From Paucimonas sp. (GTDB taxonomy: Bacteria > Pseudomonadota > Gammaproteobacteria > Pseudomonadales > Pseudomonadaceae), in NCBI GenBank assembly GCA_031253995.1, contig JAIRVG010000026.1, forward strand, positions 62,001-126,000: DNA of 64,000 bases, in the 5' to 3' direction. Below are positions 46,780-55,855 of the stretch, piece after piece (position 1 is the first letter of the stretch; each line of letters begins with the position of its first letter). The position numbers were made by a program, and so were the translations under genes. Below the pieces are notes generated by a model that had not been told where the DNA came from, made no database searches, and saw nothing but the letters and a program-made list of their open reading frames with translations.

Positions 46780-47652
46780 ATGCAATATCAGATCAGCCAT
46801 GCCGACCTCTCCCTGGTTCTCGCCCTGGTCCGCGGACGCTCCCTGGCGAAAGCGGCGGAACTGCTCAAGGTCGATGTTTCCACGGTCTTCCGCTCGATCC
46901 GGCGGATGGAGGCGGCGCTGGGCACGGCGCTGTTCGTGAAAAGCCGCAAGGGCTACATCCCCACCGGCACCGCCCAGGCCCTGGCCGAGCAGGCCGAGCG
47001 CGCCGAACAGGCGCTGGACGCGGCGCGGGTGGCCCTGGCCCATGGCGAGCAGGTGGTGAGCGGCACGGTGCGCCTGACCTGCACCGACGCCGTGCTGCAC
47101 AGCCTGCTGCTGCCGGCGCTGGCCGAGTTCATGCCCACCTACCCGGCGCTGACCCTGGAACTGGCCACCTCCAACACCTTCGCCAACCTCAGCCGCCGCG
47201 ACGCCGACCTGGCCCTGCGCCTGACCAACACGCCACCTGAACATCTTGTAGGACGCTGCCTGGGTTCGGCCTCCTATGTCGTCTGCGGGCGTGAAGAATT
47301 TCGCGAACGCCTGAACGAATCTCCTGCCAACGTGCCGTGGATCGCCCCCGACGACTCCATGCAGGACCACCCCACCGTGGTCTGGCGCAGCGAGAAACTC
47401 CCCGGCGTGCTGCCGCGCTATCGCTGCAGCGGCATCGCCTCCATCGCCCAGCTGGTCGCCGCCGGCCTTGGCGTGGCGGCCCTGCCGGACTACATGGCGC
47501 ATACCCTGCCGGGGGTGGAGCAACTGAGCGACGCCCTGCCCGGCTGCGACACCCAGCTGTGGTTGCTGACCCGCCCGGATTGCCGCGCCCTGCGCTCGGT
47601 GCAGACCCTGTTCGACGAGCTGACGCCACGCCTGCGCAACGCCTTGATCTGA
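46780..47652 (+). CDS. LysR-family transcriptional regulator
   Basis: 290 residues. The HTH is ADLSLVLALVRGRSLAKAAE, VDVSTVFRSIRRMEAALGT, and the effector domain follows (SGTVRLTCTDAVLHSLLLPA, RRDADLALRLTNTPPEHLVG). The position, divergent from the polyamine operon across 205 bases, suggests that it controls that operon. ATG at 46780 fits the family start; an upstream in-frame start at 46699 lies inside the promoter. Confidence 0.9.
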   Translation: MQYQISHADLSLVLALVRGRSLAKAAELLKVDVSTVFRSIRRMEAALGTALFVKSRKGYIPTGTAQALAEQAERAEQALDAARVALAHGEQVVSGTVRLTCTDAVLHSLLLPALAEFMPTYPALTLELATSNTFANLSRRDADLALRLTNTPPEHLVGRCLGSASYVVCGREEFRERLNESPANVPWIAPDDSMQDHPTVVWRSEKLPGVLPRYRCSGIASIAQLVAAGLGVAALPDYMAHTLPGVEQLSDALPGCDTQLWLLTRPDCRALRSVQTLFDELTPRLRNALI

Positions 47653-47818
47653 GCGATAGACGAAGACTATTGAAATAGACACTTACAACTAGGTATCGTC
47701 AGCCTATCCGGGGCTCGACGCCAAAATCAGCGCTTCCCTAAAGGCTGGTGATTTTTTAAACTATCGAGTCCGCTCGCCCATCCGGGCAGTACACCGCATT
47801 TGCTACTTGAGGAACACC

Positions 47819-48082
47819 ATGGCCCGCGTAACCGTTGAAGACTGCCTGGAACACGTTGATAACCGCTTTGAGCTGGTCATGCTGTCCACCAAGCGTGCCC
47901 GTCAACTGGCTACCGGCGGCAAAGAGCCGAAAGTGGCCTGGGAAAACGACAAGCCTACCGTTGTTGCACTGCGCGAAATCGCCGAAGGGTACATCACTCC
48001 CGAGTTCATCGCCGCCGAAGAGATCGTCACTGAAGAGCCGCTCTTCACGGCGTTCGAGGACGAGGCCAACGAGGCCGTCTAA
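47819..48082 (+). CDS. rpoZ: RNA polymerase omega subunit
   Basis: 87 residues, [20 protein letters not shown] followed by [11 protein letters not shown] and [15 protein letters not shown]. Omega helps assemble RNA polymerase and forms part of a ppGpp site. GAGGA lies upstream. It precedes spoT on the same strand, an almost universal gammaproteobacterial pairing. Confidence 0.98.
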   Translation: MARVTVEDCLEHVDNRFELVMLSTKRARQLATGGKEPKVAWENDKPTVVALREIAEGYITPEFIAAEEIVTEEPLFTAFEDEANEAV

Positions 48083-48142
48083 GTCCATGCCTGGTCGACG
48101 TTGTACGGCGCGGGTCCCTTATCCTCGGCAGGAGGTCGAATC

Positions 48143-50254
48143 TTGCCGAGCATAGATGCCCTCGCCGATCGTCTGTCGACCTACCTGGGTCCCGACCAGG
48201 TCAACCTGGTCCGCCGGGCCTATTTCTACGCCGAGCAGGCCCACGACGGCCAGCGCCGCCGCAGCGGCGAGGCGTACGTCACGCACCCGCTGGCCGTCGC
48301 CAGCATTCTCGCCGACATGCACATGGACCATCAGAGCCTGATGGCGGCCATGCTGCACGACGTGATCGAAGACACCGGCATCGCCAAGGAAGCCCTCAGT
48401 TCGCAGTTTGGCGAGACCGTCGCCGAGCTGGTCGATGGCGTCAGCAAGCTGACCCAGATGAACTTCGAGACCAAGGCCGAGGCCCAGGCGGAAAACTTCC
48501 AGAAGATGGCCATGGCCATGGCCCGCGATATCCGCGTGATCCTGGTCAAGCTGGCCGACCGCCTGCACAACATGCGCACCCTTGAAGTGCTGTCCGGCGA
48601 GAAACGCCGGCGCATCGCCAAGGAAACCCTGGAAATCTACGCCCCCATCGCCAACCGCCTCGGCATGCACAGCGTGCGCATCGAGTTCGAGGACCTGGGC
48701 TTCAAGGCGATGTACCCGATGCGCTCGGCGCGCATCTACCAGGCAGTCAAGCGCGCCCGCGGCAACCGCAAGGAAATCGTCAACAAGATCGAGGAGTCGC
48801 TGAGCCATTGCCTGGCCGTCGACGGCATCGAGGGCGAAGTCAGCGGGCGCCAGAAGCACATCTACGGCATCTACAAGAAGATGCGCGGCAAGCGCCGCGC
48901 CTTCAACGAGATCATGGATGTCTACGCGTTCCGCATCATCGTCGACAAGGTCGACACCTGCTACCGCGTGCTCGGCGCCGTGCACAACCTGTACAAGCCG
49001 CTGCCCGGTCGCTTCAAGGACTACATCGCGATCCCCAAGGCCAACGGCTACCAGTCGTTGCACACCACCCTGTTCGGCATGCACGGCGTGCCCATCGAGA
49101 TCCAGATCCGCACCCGCGAGATGGAAGAGATGGCCAACAACGGCATCGCCGCGCACTGGCTGTACAAGTCCAGCGATGACGAGAAGCCGAAAGGCGGCAC
49201 CCACGCTCGCGCACGGCAGTGGGTCAAGGGCGTGCTGGAACTGCAGCAACGTGCAGGCAACTCCCTCGAATTCATCGAGAGCGTGAAGATCGACCTGTTC
49301 CCGGACGAGGTCTACGTGTTCACGCCCAAGGGCCGCATCATGGAGCTGCCCAAAGGCTCCACTGCGGTCGACTTCGCCTACGCGGTGCACACCGACGTCG
49401 GCAACAGCTGCATCGCCTGCCGCATCAACCGCCGCCTGGCGCCGCTGTCCGAACCGCTGCAGAGCGGTTCCACCGTGGAAATCGTCAGCGCCCCGGGTGC
49501 CCGTCCGAACCCGGCATGGCTCAACTTCGTGGTCACCGGCAAGGCGCGCACGCACATCCGTCACGCCCTCAAGCTGCAGCGTCGCTCCGAGTCGATCAAC
49601 CTCGGCGAGCGCCTGCTGAACAAGGTACTCAACGGCTTCGACAGCGCCCTGGACAAGATCCCGCCGGAGCGCATCCAGGCCATGCTCGGCGAATACCGCC
49701 TGGAGCTGATCGAGGACCTGCTGGAAGACATCGGCCTGGGCAACCGCATGGCCTATGTGGTGGCCCGCCGCCTGCTGTCCACCGAGGGCGAGCAGTTGCC
49801 GAACCCGGAAGGCCCGCTGGCCATCCGCGGTACCGAAGGCCTGGTGCTGAGCTACGCCAAGTGCTGCACGCCGATCCCGGGCGACCCGATCGTCGGCCAC
49901 CTGTCGGCCGGCAAGGGGATGGTGGTGCACCTGGAAAGCTGCCGCAACATCAGCGAAATCCGCCACAACCCGGAAAAATGCATCCAGTTGTCCTGGGCCA
50001 AGGATGTCACCGGCGAATTCAACGTGGAACTGCGCGTCGAGCTGGAACACCAGCGCGGCCTGATCGCCCTGCTCGCCAGCAGCGTCAACGCTGCCGACGG
50101 CAACATCGAGAAAATCAGCATGGATGAGCGCGATGGTCGCATCAGCGTCGTCCAGTTGGTGGTCAGCGTGCACGACCGCGTGCACCTGGCCCGCGTGATC
50201 AAGAAACTGCGTGCGCTGACGGGCGTCATCCGAATCACCCGCATGCGCGCGTAG
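48143..50254 (+). CDS. spoT: Bifunctional (p)ppGpp synthetase/hydrolase
   Basis: 703 residues. It has the HD hydrolase domain ([18 protein letters not shown], motif HDVIED at about residue 73), the synthetase domain ([13 protein letters not shown] at about 302), TGS ([20 protein letters not shown]), and C-terminal ACT. TTG at 48143 is the start: AGGAGG (48130-48135) is 7 bases upstream and the product begins [20 protein letters not shown] as in other Pseudomonas SpoT. The in-frame 5' extension to 48101 is not used. Confidence 0.97.
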   Translation: MPSIDALADRLSTYLGPDQVNLVRRAYFYAEQAHDGQRRRSGEAYVTHPLAVASILADMHMDHQSLMAAMLHDVIEDTGIAKEALSSQFGETVAELVDGVSKLTQMNFETKAEAQAENFQKMAMAMARDIRVILVKLADRLHNMRTLEVLSGEKRRRIAKETLEIYAPIANRLGMHSVRIEFEDLGFKAMYPMRSARIYQAVKRARGNRKEIVNKIEESLSHCLAVDGIEGEVSGRQKHIYGIYKKMRGKRRAFNEIMDVYAFRIIVDKVDTCYRVLGAVHNLYKPLPGRFKDYIAIPKANGYQSLHTTLFGMHGVPIEIQIRTREMEEMANNGIAAHWLYKSSDDEKPKGGTHARARQWVKGVLELQQRAGNSLEFIESVKIDLFPDEVYVFTPKGRIMELPKGSTAVDFAYAVHTDVGNSCIACRINRRLAPLSEPLQSGSTVEIVSAPGARPNPAWLNFVVTGKARTHIRHALKLQRRSESINLGERLLNKVLNGFDSALDKIPPERIQAMLGEYRLELIEDLLEDIGLGNRMAYVVARRLLSTEGEQLPNPEGPLAIRGTEGLVLSYAKCCTPIPGDPIVGHLSAGKGMVVHLESCRNISEIRHNPEKCIQLSWAKDVTGEFNVELRVELEHQRGLIALLASSVNAADGNIEKISMDERDGRISVVQLVVSVHDRVHLARVIKKLRALTGVIRITRMRA

Positions 50255-50277
50255 CCCTTCCCTTGCAAGGAGTCACC

Positions 50278-50658
50278 ATGACCAAGACCGTCATCAACAG
50301 CGACAAGGCACCTGCCGCCATCGGCACCTACTCCCAGGCGATCAAGGCCGGCAACACCGTCTACATGTCGGGCCAGATCCCCCTCGACCCGAAAACCATG
50401 GAACTGGTCGAAGGCTTCGAGGCCCAGACCGTCCAGGTCTTCGAGAACCTGAAAGCCGTGGCCGAAGCTGCTGGCGGTTCGTTCAAGGACATCGTCAAGC
50501 TGAACATCTTCCTGACCGACCTGAGCCACTTCGCCAAGGTCAACGAAGTCATGGGCCGCTACTTCGAGCAACCGTATCCAGCTCGCGCAGCCATCGGCGT
50601 CGCCGCCCTGCCACGCGGCTCGCAGGTCGAGATGGACGCGATCCTGGTTATCGAGTGA
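50278..50658 (+). CDS. ridA: RidA-family reactive imine deaminase
   Basis: 126 residues with [39 protein letters not shown] and [20 protein letters not shown], including the conserved arginine. This is the archetypal RidA that removes 2-aminoacrylate. It is 23 bases past spoT with AAGGAG before ATG, so cotranscription is likely. A different RidA paralog lies in the dad operon. Confidence 0.95.
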   Translation: MTKTVINSDKAPAAIGTYSQAIKAGNTVYMSGQIPLDPKTMELVEGFEAQTVQVFENLKAVAEAAGGSFKDIVKLNIFLTDLSHFAKVNEVMGRYFEQPYPARAAIGVAALPRGSQVEMDAILVIE

Positions 50659-50664
50659 TACCCC

Positions 50665-50697
50665 TGCGGCGAACCGTCCGGTTCGCCGCACTTTTTT
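50665..50697 (+). terminator. Terminator after ridA
   Basis: Stem TGCGGCGAACC / GGTTCGCCGCA (11 bp) with a GTCC loop followed by CTTTTTTCC. It ends the rpoZ-spoT-ridA unit. Confidence 0.93.
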
Positions 50698-50713
50698 CCT
50701 GAAGGACCCCGTC

Positions 50714-51451
50714 ATGCGCCACGCGCTTGCCCTTTCGCTGGTTGCCGCCCTGCTTGGCGGCTGCGCCAGCCACAAACCCGAAGACTACAACGGCATCTGG
50801 ATCAACCAGGCCGCGATCGACGCTGCCTCCAAGGGCACCGGCCTGCGCTACGCGCTGGAGCGCAACGGTCCGAACTTCGAGTGGAAGGTCAATGTTGCCG
50901 CGAGCCAGGCCAGCTACAGCAATGGTTTCGAGCTGGTCGAAGGGCGCCTGAAGGCTGTCGACGACAACCACTGGCAGGTGGAGCTGGACGGCGACCAGGT
51001 GGAAAACCTCACGCTGGACGGCAAGGAGCTGGTGCAGGCCACCAGTGACTGGGCGCCGGAGCAGCACTTCCAGCGCAGCACCGATGTGATCGACCCTGAA
51101 ATTCCGCCGGGCGCCACGTTCGAGAAGGCCCTGTATGGCGCCTACATGAAGGGCGACTGGCGCGTCCTGGAAGGCCCGGGCCAGGGTGGCACCGTGCGCT
51201 TCCGCGACAACGGCAGCCTCGACGGCCTGCCCAACCTCGACCGCTACGCCCTGTGCCTGTCTGGCGACTGCGCGACCATGACCGGCAAGTACGACAGCCT
51301 CTGGCTGGAGCGCAACCAGCAGGGCAACCCGTGGATCTTCAAGCGCGATGGCAAGCAGCTGGAGATCTTCCAGGCCATCAACGAAGCGCAGCCGGACGAG
51401 ATGCCGGAGCTGCGGCCGGGGGCCCGGCGCTGGTTGCTCGAGCGCAAGTAA
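50714..51451 (+). CDS. Predicted lipoprotein of unknown function
   Basis: 245 residues. Lipoprotein signal MRHALALSLVAALLGGC (lipobox LGGC, residue 17 cysteine). The mature protein has no recognisable domain; it includes DYNGIWINQAAIDAASKG and a beta-rich C-terminal half with two cysteines (YALCLSGDCATMTG). Envelope location is expected, and the +2 residue is alanine, so outer-membrane sorting is allowed. Begins right after the ridA terminator, so it needs its own promoter. Confidence 0.8.
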   Translation: MRHALALSLVAALLGGCASHKPEDYNGIWINQAAIDAASKGTGLRYALERNGPNFEWKVNVAASQASYSNGFELVEGRLKAVDDNHWQVELDGDQVENLTLDGKELVQATSDWAPEQHFQRSTDVIDPEIPPGATFEKALYGAYMKGDWRVLEGPGQGGTVRFRDNGSLDGLPNLDRYALCLSGDCATMTGKYDSLWLERNQQGNPWIFKRDGKQLEIFQAINEAQPDEMPELRPGARRWLLERK

Positions 51452-51466
51452 AACCCGATTTCAAAT

Positions 51467-51564
51467 GCGACGCGGACCCTGTGGGAGCTGGCTTGCCCGC
51501 GAGTGCGGTAGTGTATTCACCAGAGCTATCGCTGGCAAGCCAGCTCCCACAGGGTCCACGTCGC
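51467..51564. repeat. REP pair (REPIN) after the lipoprotein gene
   Basis: Two facing copies, the first starting GCGACGCGGACCCTGTGGG, separated by about 20 bases containing GTAGTGTATTCACC. The spacer is close to that of the copy at 38659-38738. The right copy ends at the convergent reductase gene. Confidence 0.9.
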
Positions 51565-51567
51565 TAA

Positions 51568-52428
51568 TCAGGGCTTTTGACCCTCGAGGATAGCCGCGTA
51601 GCCTTCGCGGTAGCTCGGATAGGTGGGCGCCCAGCCCAGCGCCCGGGCGCGGGCATTGCTGCAGCGTTTACTGCCAGTACGACGCACCCGCTGCTGCTCC
51701 GACCACTCGGTAACGCCCATGTACTCGCGCAGCCAGCCCACCACTTCGGCCAACGGCGCCGGCGCGTCGTCCACGCCGATATAGCAGTCGTCCAGCACCC
51801 GCCCCTGGTGATCGGCACGCAGCAGGAACGCCAGCAGCCCGGCAGCATCCTCGGCATGAATCCGGTTGCCATACAGCGGCGGCTCTTCAGTCACCCGATA
51901 GCCCTGCCGCACCTGGCTCAGCAACCACTCGCGACCCGGCCCATAGATCCCGGTAAGCCGCACCACACTGGCCGGAATACCGCTATCCAGCGCCAGCCGC
52001 TCCGCCTCCAGCATCACCCGCCCGGAATACTCCTGCGGCGCAGTCTCGGCCGTTTCATCGATCCATTCACCACCCTGCTGGGCGAAAACGCTGCTGCTGG
52101 AAACGAACAACAACCGACGCGGTGCCTGCCCACGCTCAGCCAGCCAGGCCAGCACATTGCGCAAACCTTCCACGTAAGCCGAGCGGTAACCGGCCTCGTC
52201 ATGCTGGCTCGCAGCCACGCAATAGACCAGGTAATCCGGGCTGGCCGCAGGCCAGGCAGCCGGCACCTGGCGCTGTTCCAGATCGGCGGCAATGGCGCCG
52301 ACACCCTCCGGCAACGCACCGACATTGCGGCGCAAGCCACTGACCGACCAGCCATCCGCCAGCATCTGCCTGGCCAGACGACCACCCACATCGCCACAAC
52401 CGACAACCAGAACTGAAGGGGTAGACAT
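51568..52428 (-). CDS. NAD-dependent epimerase/dehydratase-like SDR protein
   Basis: 286 residues of the extended SDR group: SVLVVGCGDVGGRLARQMLA is the NAD(P) motif, RRLLFVSSSSVFAQQ the active-site serine region, and SVVRLTGIYGPGREW follows. The typical YxxxK is replaced by a segment (AETAPQEYSGRVMLEAE) with tyrosine but no lysine at +4, so catalysis may be lost or altered. ATG at 52428. Function unknown; YeeZ-like proteins resemble it. Confidence 0.8.
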   Translation of the reverse strand: MSTPSVLVVGCGDVGGRLARQMLADGWSVSGLRRNVGALPEGVGAIAADLEQRQVPAAWPAASPDYLVYCVAASQHDEAGYRSAYVEGLRNVLAWLAERGQAPRRLLFVSSSSVFAQQGGEWIDETAETAPQEYSGRVMLEAERLALDSGIPASVVRLTGIYGPGREWLLSQVRQGYRVTEEPPLYGNRIHAEDAAGLLAFLLRADHQGRVLDDCYIGVDDAPAPLAEVVGWLREYMGVTEWSEQQRVRRTGSKRCSNARARALGWAPTYPSYREGYAAILEGQKP

Positions 52429-52520
52429 GCTGAAACTCCCGTAACGATTGAGCGGCACTATCCGGCCAAAATCGATAGGCGGCTAGTGACAGCTGTAAAA
52501 AAAGATACTTTATTACTTCT

Positions 52521-52539
52521 GCTAACAAGAATTACTTGC
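52521..52539 (+). promoter_or_regulatory. Possible Fur-like box upstream of exbB
   Basis: GCTAACAAGAATTACTTGC matches the Fur consensus at about 11 of 19 positions and has a CAAG/CTTG dyad. TonB systems are often iron-regulated. The match is weak. Confidence 0.3.
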
Positions 52540-52627
52540 AATAATGGCCACCCTTTTTTTTCGTTCTCGGCCTGCTTCGAGGCCTTGAAGACCATCCATC
52601 CATTCTTCTTCATCAGGTCCGGCCAGC

Positions 52628-53617
52628 ATGACACGAATCCAACCTTCCGCTTCGCCAACCACGTCGCGCCCTCTGCGCGCCATCGCAGCGCTGATGTTCA
52701 GCCTGATGCTGACGCCAGTCGCCATGGCTGAAGAGCCTGCCGCAGCCCCGGCCGCCCCTGTTGCTGCCGCTGCGCCAGCCGCTCCGGCCGCCGAAGGTGC
52801 CGCTCCGGTCGCGCCAGGTGCAGAACAGGCCGCAGCCGCTCCGGTGGAAGGCGCGGCCGACCAGCCGCTGAATGCGGACGGCGAGCCTCTGGCCGAGGAC
52901 ACCACCCTGGGCATGGGCCACGACCTGTCGCCATGGGGCATGTACCAGAACGCCGACGTGGTGGTGAAAGCGGTCATGATCGGCCTGGCCATCGCCTCGA
53001 TCATCACCTGGACCATCTGGATCGCCAAAGGCTTCGAACTGCTGGGCGCCAAGCGCCGCCTGCGCCGCGAAATCGAAGTGCTGAAGAAATCCGCCACCCT
53101 CAAGGACGCATCCGAGAAGACCGACCAGCCAGGCACCCTGGCCCATGTCCTGGTCCACGACGCCCTGGAAGAAATGCACCTGTCGGCCAACGCCCGCGAG
53201 AAGGAAGGCATCAAGGAGCGCGTGAGCTTCCGCCTGGAGCGCCTGGTCGCCGCCAGCGGCCGCAACATGTCCAGCGGCACCGGCGTACTCGCCACCATCG
53301 GTTCCACCGCGCCGTTCGTCGGTCTGTTCGGTACCGTGTGGGGCATCATGAACAGCTTCATCGGCATCGCCAAGACCCAGACCACCAACCTCGCCGTGGT
53401 TGCCCCTGGTATCGCCGAAGCCCTGCTGGCCACCGCCCTGGGCCTGGTCGCTGCGATCCCTGCCGTGGTCATCTACAACGTCTTCGCCCGCTCCATCGCC
53501 GGCTACAAGGCACAGGTCTCCGACGCTTCGGCGCAGGTCCTGCTGCTGGTCAGCCGTGACCTGGACCATCAGCCAGGCGAGCGTTCCGCTCAGCCGCACA
53601 TGGTGAAAGTGGGGTAA
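52628..53617 (+). CDS. exbB: TonB-system energiser ExbB
   Basis: 329 residues. Signal peptide to about residue 34, an alanine/proline-rich linker (about 35-85), then the ExbB core with three helices: ADVVVKAVMIGLAIASIITW, TAPFVGLFGTVWGIMNSFIG, IAEALLATALGLVAAIPAVV. It forms the pentameric proton channel powering TonB. The long periplasmic N-terminus is a known Pseudomonas variant. Followed 3 bases later by exbD. Confidence 0.96.
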   Translation: MTRIQPSASPTTSRPLRAIAALMFSLMLTPVAMAEEPAAAPAAPVAAAAPAAPAAEGAAPVAPGAEQAAAAPVEGAADQPLNADGEPLAEDTTLGMGHDLSPWGMYQNADVVVKAVMIGLAIASIITWTIWIAKGFELLGAKRRLRREIEVLKKSATLKDASEKTDQPGTLAHVLVHDALEEMHLSANAREKEGIKERVSFRLERLVAASGRNMSSGTGVLATIGSTAPFVGLFGTVWGIMNSFIGIAKTQTTNLAVVAPGIAEALLATALGLVAAIPAVVIYNVFARSIAGYKAQVSDASAQVLLLVSRDLDHQPGERSAQPHMVKVG

Positions 53618-53620
53618 GCC

Positions 53621-54049
53621 ATGGGCCTGCATCTTAACGAGGGTGGCGACGATCTCGCCGAGAACCACGAAATCAACGTAACGCCGTTCATCGACGTGAT
53701 GCTGGTGCTGCTGATCATCTTCATGGTCGCGGCACCGCTGGCGACGGTCGACATCAAGGTCGACCTGCCCGCTTCGACGGCAAAACCCGCACCCCGGCCG
53801 GAGAAGCCGGTGTTCCTTAGCGTCAAGGCCGACCAGAAGCTGTACCTGGGTGAAGACCTGGTCCAGCAGCAGGACCAGCTAGGTGCGATGCTGGACGCCA
53901 AGACCAAGGGTGACAAGGAAACCACGATCTTCTTCCAGGCCGACAAGGGCGTGGACTACGGCGATCTGATGGAAGTCATGAACATTCTGCGCGCCGCCGG
54001 CTACCTCAAGGTCGGCTTGGTCGGGCTTGAGACGGCAGCGAAGAAATGA
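53621..54049 (+). CDS. exbD: TonB-system energiser ExbD
   Basis: 142 residues. One N-terminal helix (VTPFIDVMLVLLIIFMVAAP) carries the essential aspartate, and the periplasmic domain follows (PVFLSVKADQKLYLGEDLVQ). It partners ExbB. Its stop overlaps the tonB ATG (ATGA). Confidence 0.96.
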   Translation: MGLHLNEGGDDLAENHEINVTPFIDVMLVLLIIFMVAAPLATVDIKVDLPASTAKPAPRPEKPVFLSVKADQKLYLGEDLVQQQDQLGAMLDAKTKGDKETTIFFQADKGVDYGDLMEVMNILRAAGYLKVGLVGLETAAKK

Positions 54050-54780
54050 TCGAGACCCGGTACAAGCTGGGGCGTTACGGCGGTAGCCTGTTACTCGTAC
54101 TGGCAGTGCATGCCATTGCCATCGTGCTGACCCTGAACTGGTCGGCTCCACAGGCTATCGAACTGCCGCCCGCGGCCATGATGATCGAGATGGCGCCGCT
54201 GCCGGAACCGGCACCGCCGCCACCGCCCAAGGTGGTGACCCCGCCACAGCCGCCCGCACCGGTGGAAGAACCGCCGCTGCCGAAGCTGGTCGAGGCACCT
54301 AAGCCGAAAATCGCCATTCCGAAACCTGCCAAGCCGAAGGCCAAGCCACAACCGCCCAAGCCCGAGCAGAAGGAAGAGCCGAAGGAAAAACCGGTCGAGC
54401 AGGAAGTCGTCGACACGCCACCGAGCACTGCGCCAGCGCAGAAATCGGCAGCCCCGGCACCGAGCATCGCGACCAACAGCAACGCCCTGCCAACCTGGCA
54501 AAGCGACCTGCTGCGTCACCTGGGCAAGTTCAAGCGTTACCCGGAAGACGCCCGCCGTCGTGGCCTGCAAGGTATCAACCGCCTGCGTTTCGTGGTCGAT
54601 GCCGAAGGCAAGGTCCTCTCCTACTCGCTGGCCGGTGGTTCGGGCAGCGCCGCGCTGGACCGCGCGACCCTGGAGATGATCCGCAAGGCCCAGCCGGTGC
54701 CGCCACCACCGAAGGAGCTGCTGAACAACGGCAGCATCGAAGTGGTTGCGCCGTTCGTCTACTCGCTGGACAAGCGCTGA
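54046..54780 (+). CDS. tonB: TonB energy transducer
   Basis: 244 residues. An N-terminal anchor (YGGSLLLVLAVHAIAIVLTL with the SHLS-like HAIAIVL motif) is followed by a Pro/Lys-rich span (about 45-135) that crosses the periplasm, and a C-terminal TonB domain (WQSDLLRHLGKFKRYPEDAR, ASAALDRATLEMIRKAQPVP). It opens outer-membrane transporters for siderophores and vitamin B12. A strong terminator follows. Confidence 0.96.
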   Translation: MIETRYKLGRYGGSLLLVLAVHAIAIVLTLNWSAPQAIELPPAAMMIEMAPLPEPAPPPPPKVVTPPQPPAPVEEPPLPKLVEAPKPKIAIPKPAKPKAKPQPPKPEQKEEPKEKPVEQEVVDTPPSTAPAQKSAAPAPSIATNSNALPTWQSDLLRHLGKFKRYPEDARRRGLQGINRLRFVVDAEGKVLSYSLAGGSGSAALDRATLEMIRKAQPVPPPPKELLNNGSIEVVAPFVYSLDKR

Positions 54781-54791
54781 GTCCCACCCCG

Positions 54792-54822
54792 AAAAGCCGG
54801 CCGCCCATGCGGCCGGCTTTTT
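54792..54822 (+). terminator. Terminator of exbB-exbD-tonB
   Basis: Perfect 13-bp stem AAAAGCCGGCCGC / GCGGCCGGCTTTT with loop CCAT, ending in T5. Confidence 0.95.
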
Positions 54823-54925
54823 ATCGAGCACAATCGTGGTTTCTGTCGCACTGACGCAAGTCTGATAAGGTGCGTCTATCGGTTGCAGCCGCTATGCTGG
54901 GGCCGCTACTTCATGGACGCATGCT

Positions 54926-55846
54926 ATGACCCTCACAGAACTACGCTACATCGTCACCCTTGCCCAGGAACAGCACTTCGGCCACGCCGCCGAGCGCTGC
55001 CATGTCAGCCAGCCGACCCTGTCGGTGGGCGTGAAAAAGCTGGAGGACGAGCTGGGCGTACTGATCTTCGAGCGCAGCAAGAGCGCGGTGCGCCTGACCC
55101 CGGTCGGCGAAAGCATCGTGGCCCAGGCCCAGAAGGTCCTCGAACAGGCCCAGGGCATCCGCGAACTGGCCCAGGCCGGCAAGAACCAGCTGACCGCGCC
55201 GCTCAAGGTCGGGGCGATCTATACCGTCGGTCCCTACCTGTTCCCCCACCTCATTCCGCAACTGCACCGGGTCGCCCCGCAGATGCCGTTGTACATCGAG
55301 GAAAACTTCACCCACGTGCTGCGTGACAAGCTGCGCAACGGCGAACTGGACGCAGTGATCATCGCCCTGCCGTTCAACGAAGCCGACGTGCTGACCCTGC
55401 CGCTGTACGACGAGCCGTTCTACGTGCTGATGCCCAGCGGCCACCCGTGGACCCAGCAGCAGACCATCGACGCCAGCCTGCTCAACGACAAGAGCCTGCT
55501 GCTGCTGGGCGAAGGCCACTGCTTCCGCGACCAGGTCCTGGAGGCCTGCCCGACCCTGGCCAAGGGCAACGACGGCGCCAAGCACACCACCGTGGAGTCC
55601 AGCTCGCTGGAAACCATCCGGCACATGGTCGCGTCCGGCCTGGGCGTGTCGATCCTGCCGCTGTCGGCAGTGCACAGCCATCACTACGCGCCCGGGGTGA
55701 TCGAAGTCCGCCCGCTGAGCCCGCCGGCACCGTTCCGCACCGTGGCCATCGCCTGGCGCGCCAGCTTCCCGCGGCCCAAGGCCATCGAGATCCTCGCCGA
55801 TTCGATCCGTCTCTGCTCCGTGGCCAAGCCACTCACGGGCGAGTAG
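54926..55846 (+). CDS. oxyR: Hydrogen-peroxide sensor regulator OxyR
   Basis: 306 residues. LysR HTH: LTELRYIVTLAQEQHFGHAA, CHVSQPTLSVGVKKLEDELG. The redox pair is in LLGEGHCFRDQVLEACPTLA, at about residues 199 and 208. It activates antioxidant genes on disulfide formation. recG starts 9 bases after the stop, as in other Pseudomonas, where the two are cotranscribed. Confidence 0.97.
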   Translation: MTLTELRYIVTLAQEQHFGHAAERCHVSQPTLSVGVKKLEDELGVLIFERSKSAVRLTPVGESIVAQAQKVLEQAQGIRELAQAGKNQLTAPLKVGAIYTVGPYLFPHLIPQLHRVAPQMPLYIEENFTHVLRDKLRNGELDAVIIALPFNEADVLTLPLYDEPFYVLMPSGHPWTQQQTIDASLLNDKSLLLLGEGHCFRDQVLEACPTLAKGNDGAKHTTVESSSLETIRHMVASGLGVSILPLSAVHSHHYAPGVIEVRPLSPPAPFRTVAIAWRASFPRPKAIEILADSIRLCSVAKPLTGE

Positions 55847-55855
55847 GTCGTTGTC

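Noticed and set aside
48119..50185. 688-codon minus-strand frame opposite spoT
   Set aside because: Shadow frame; spoT is fully supported.
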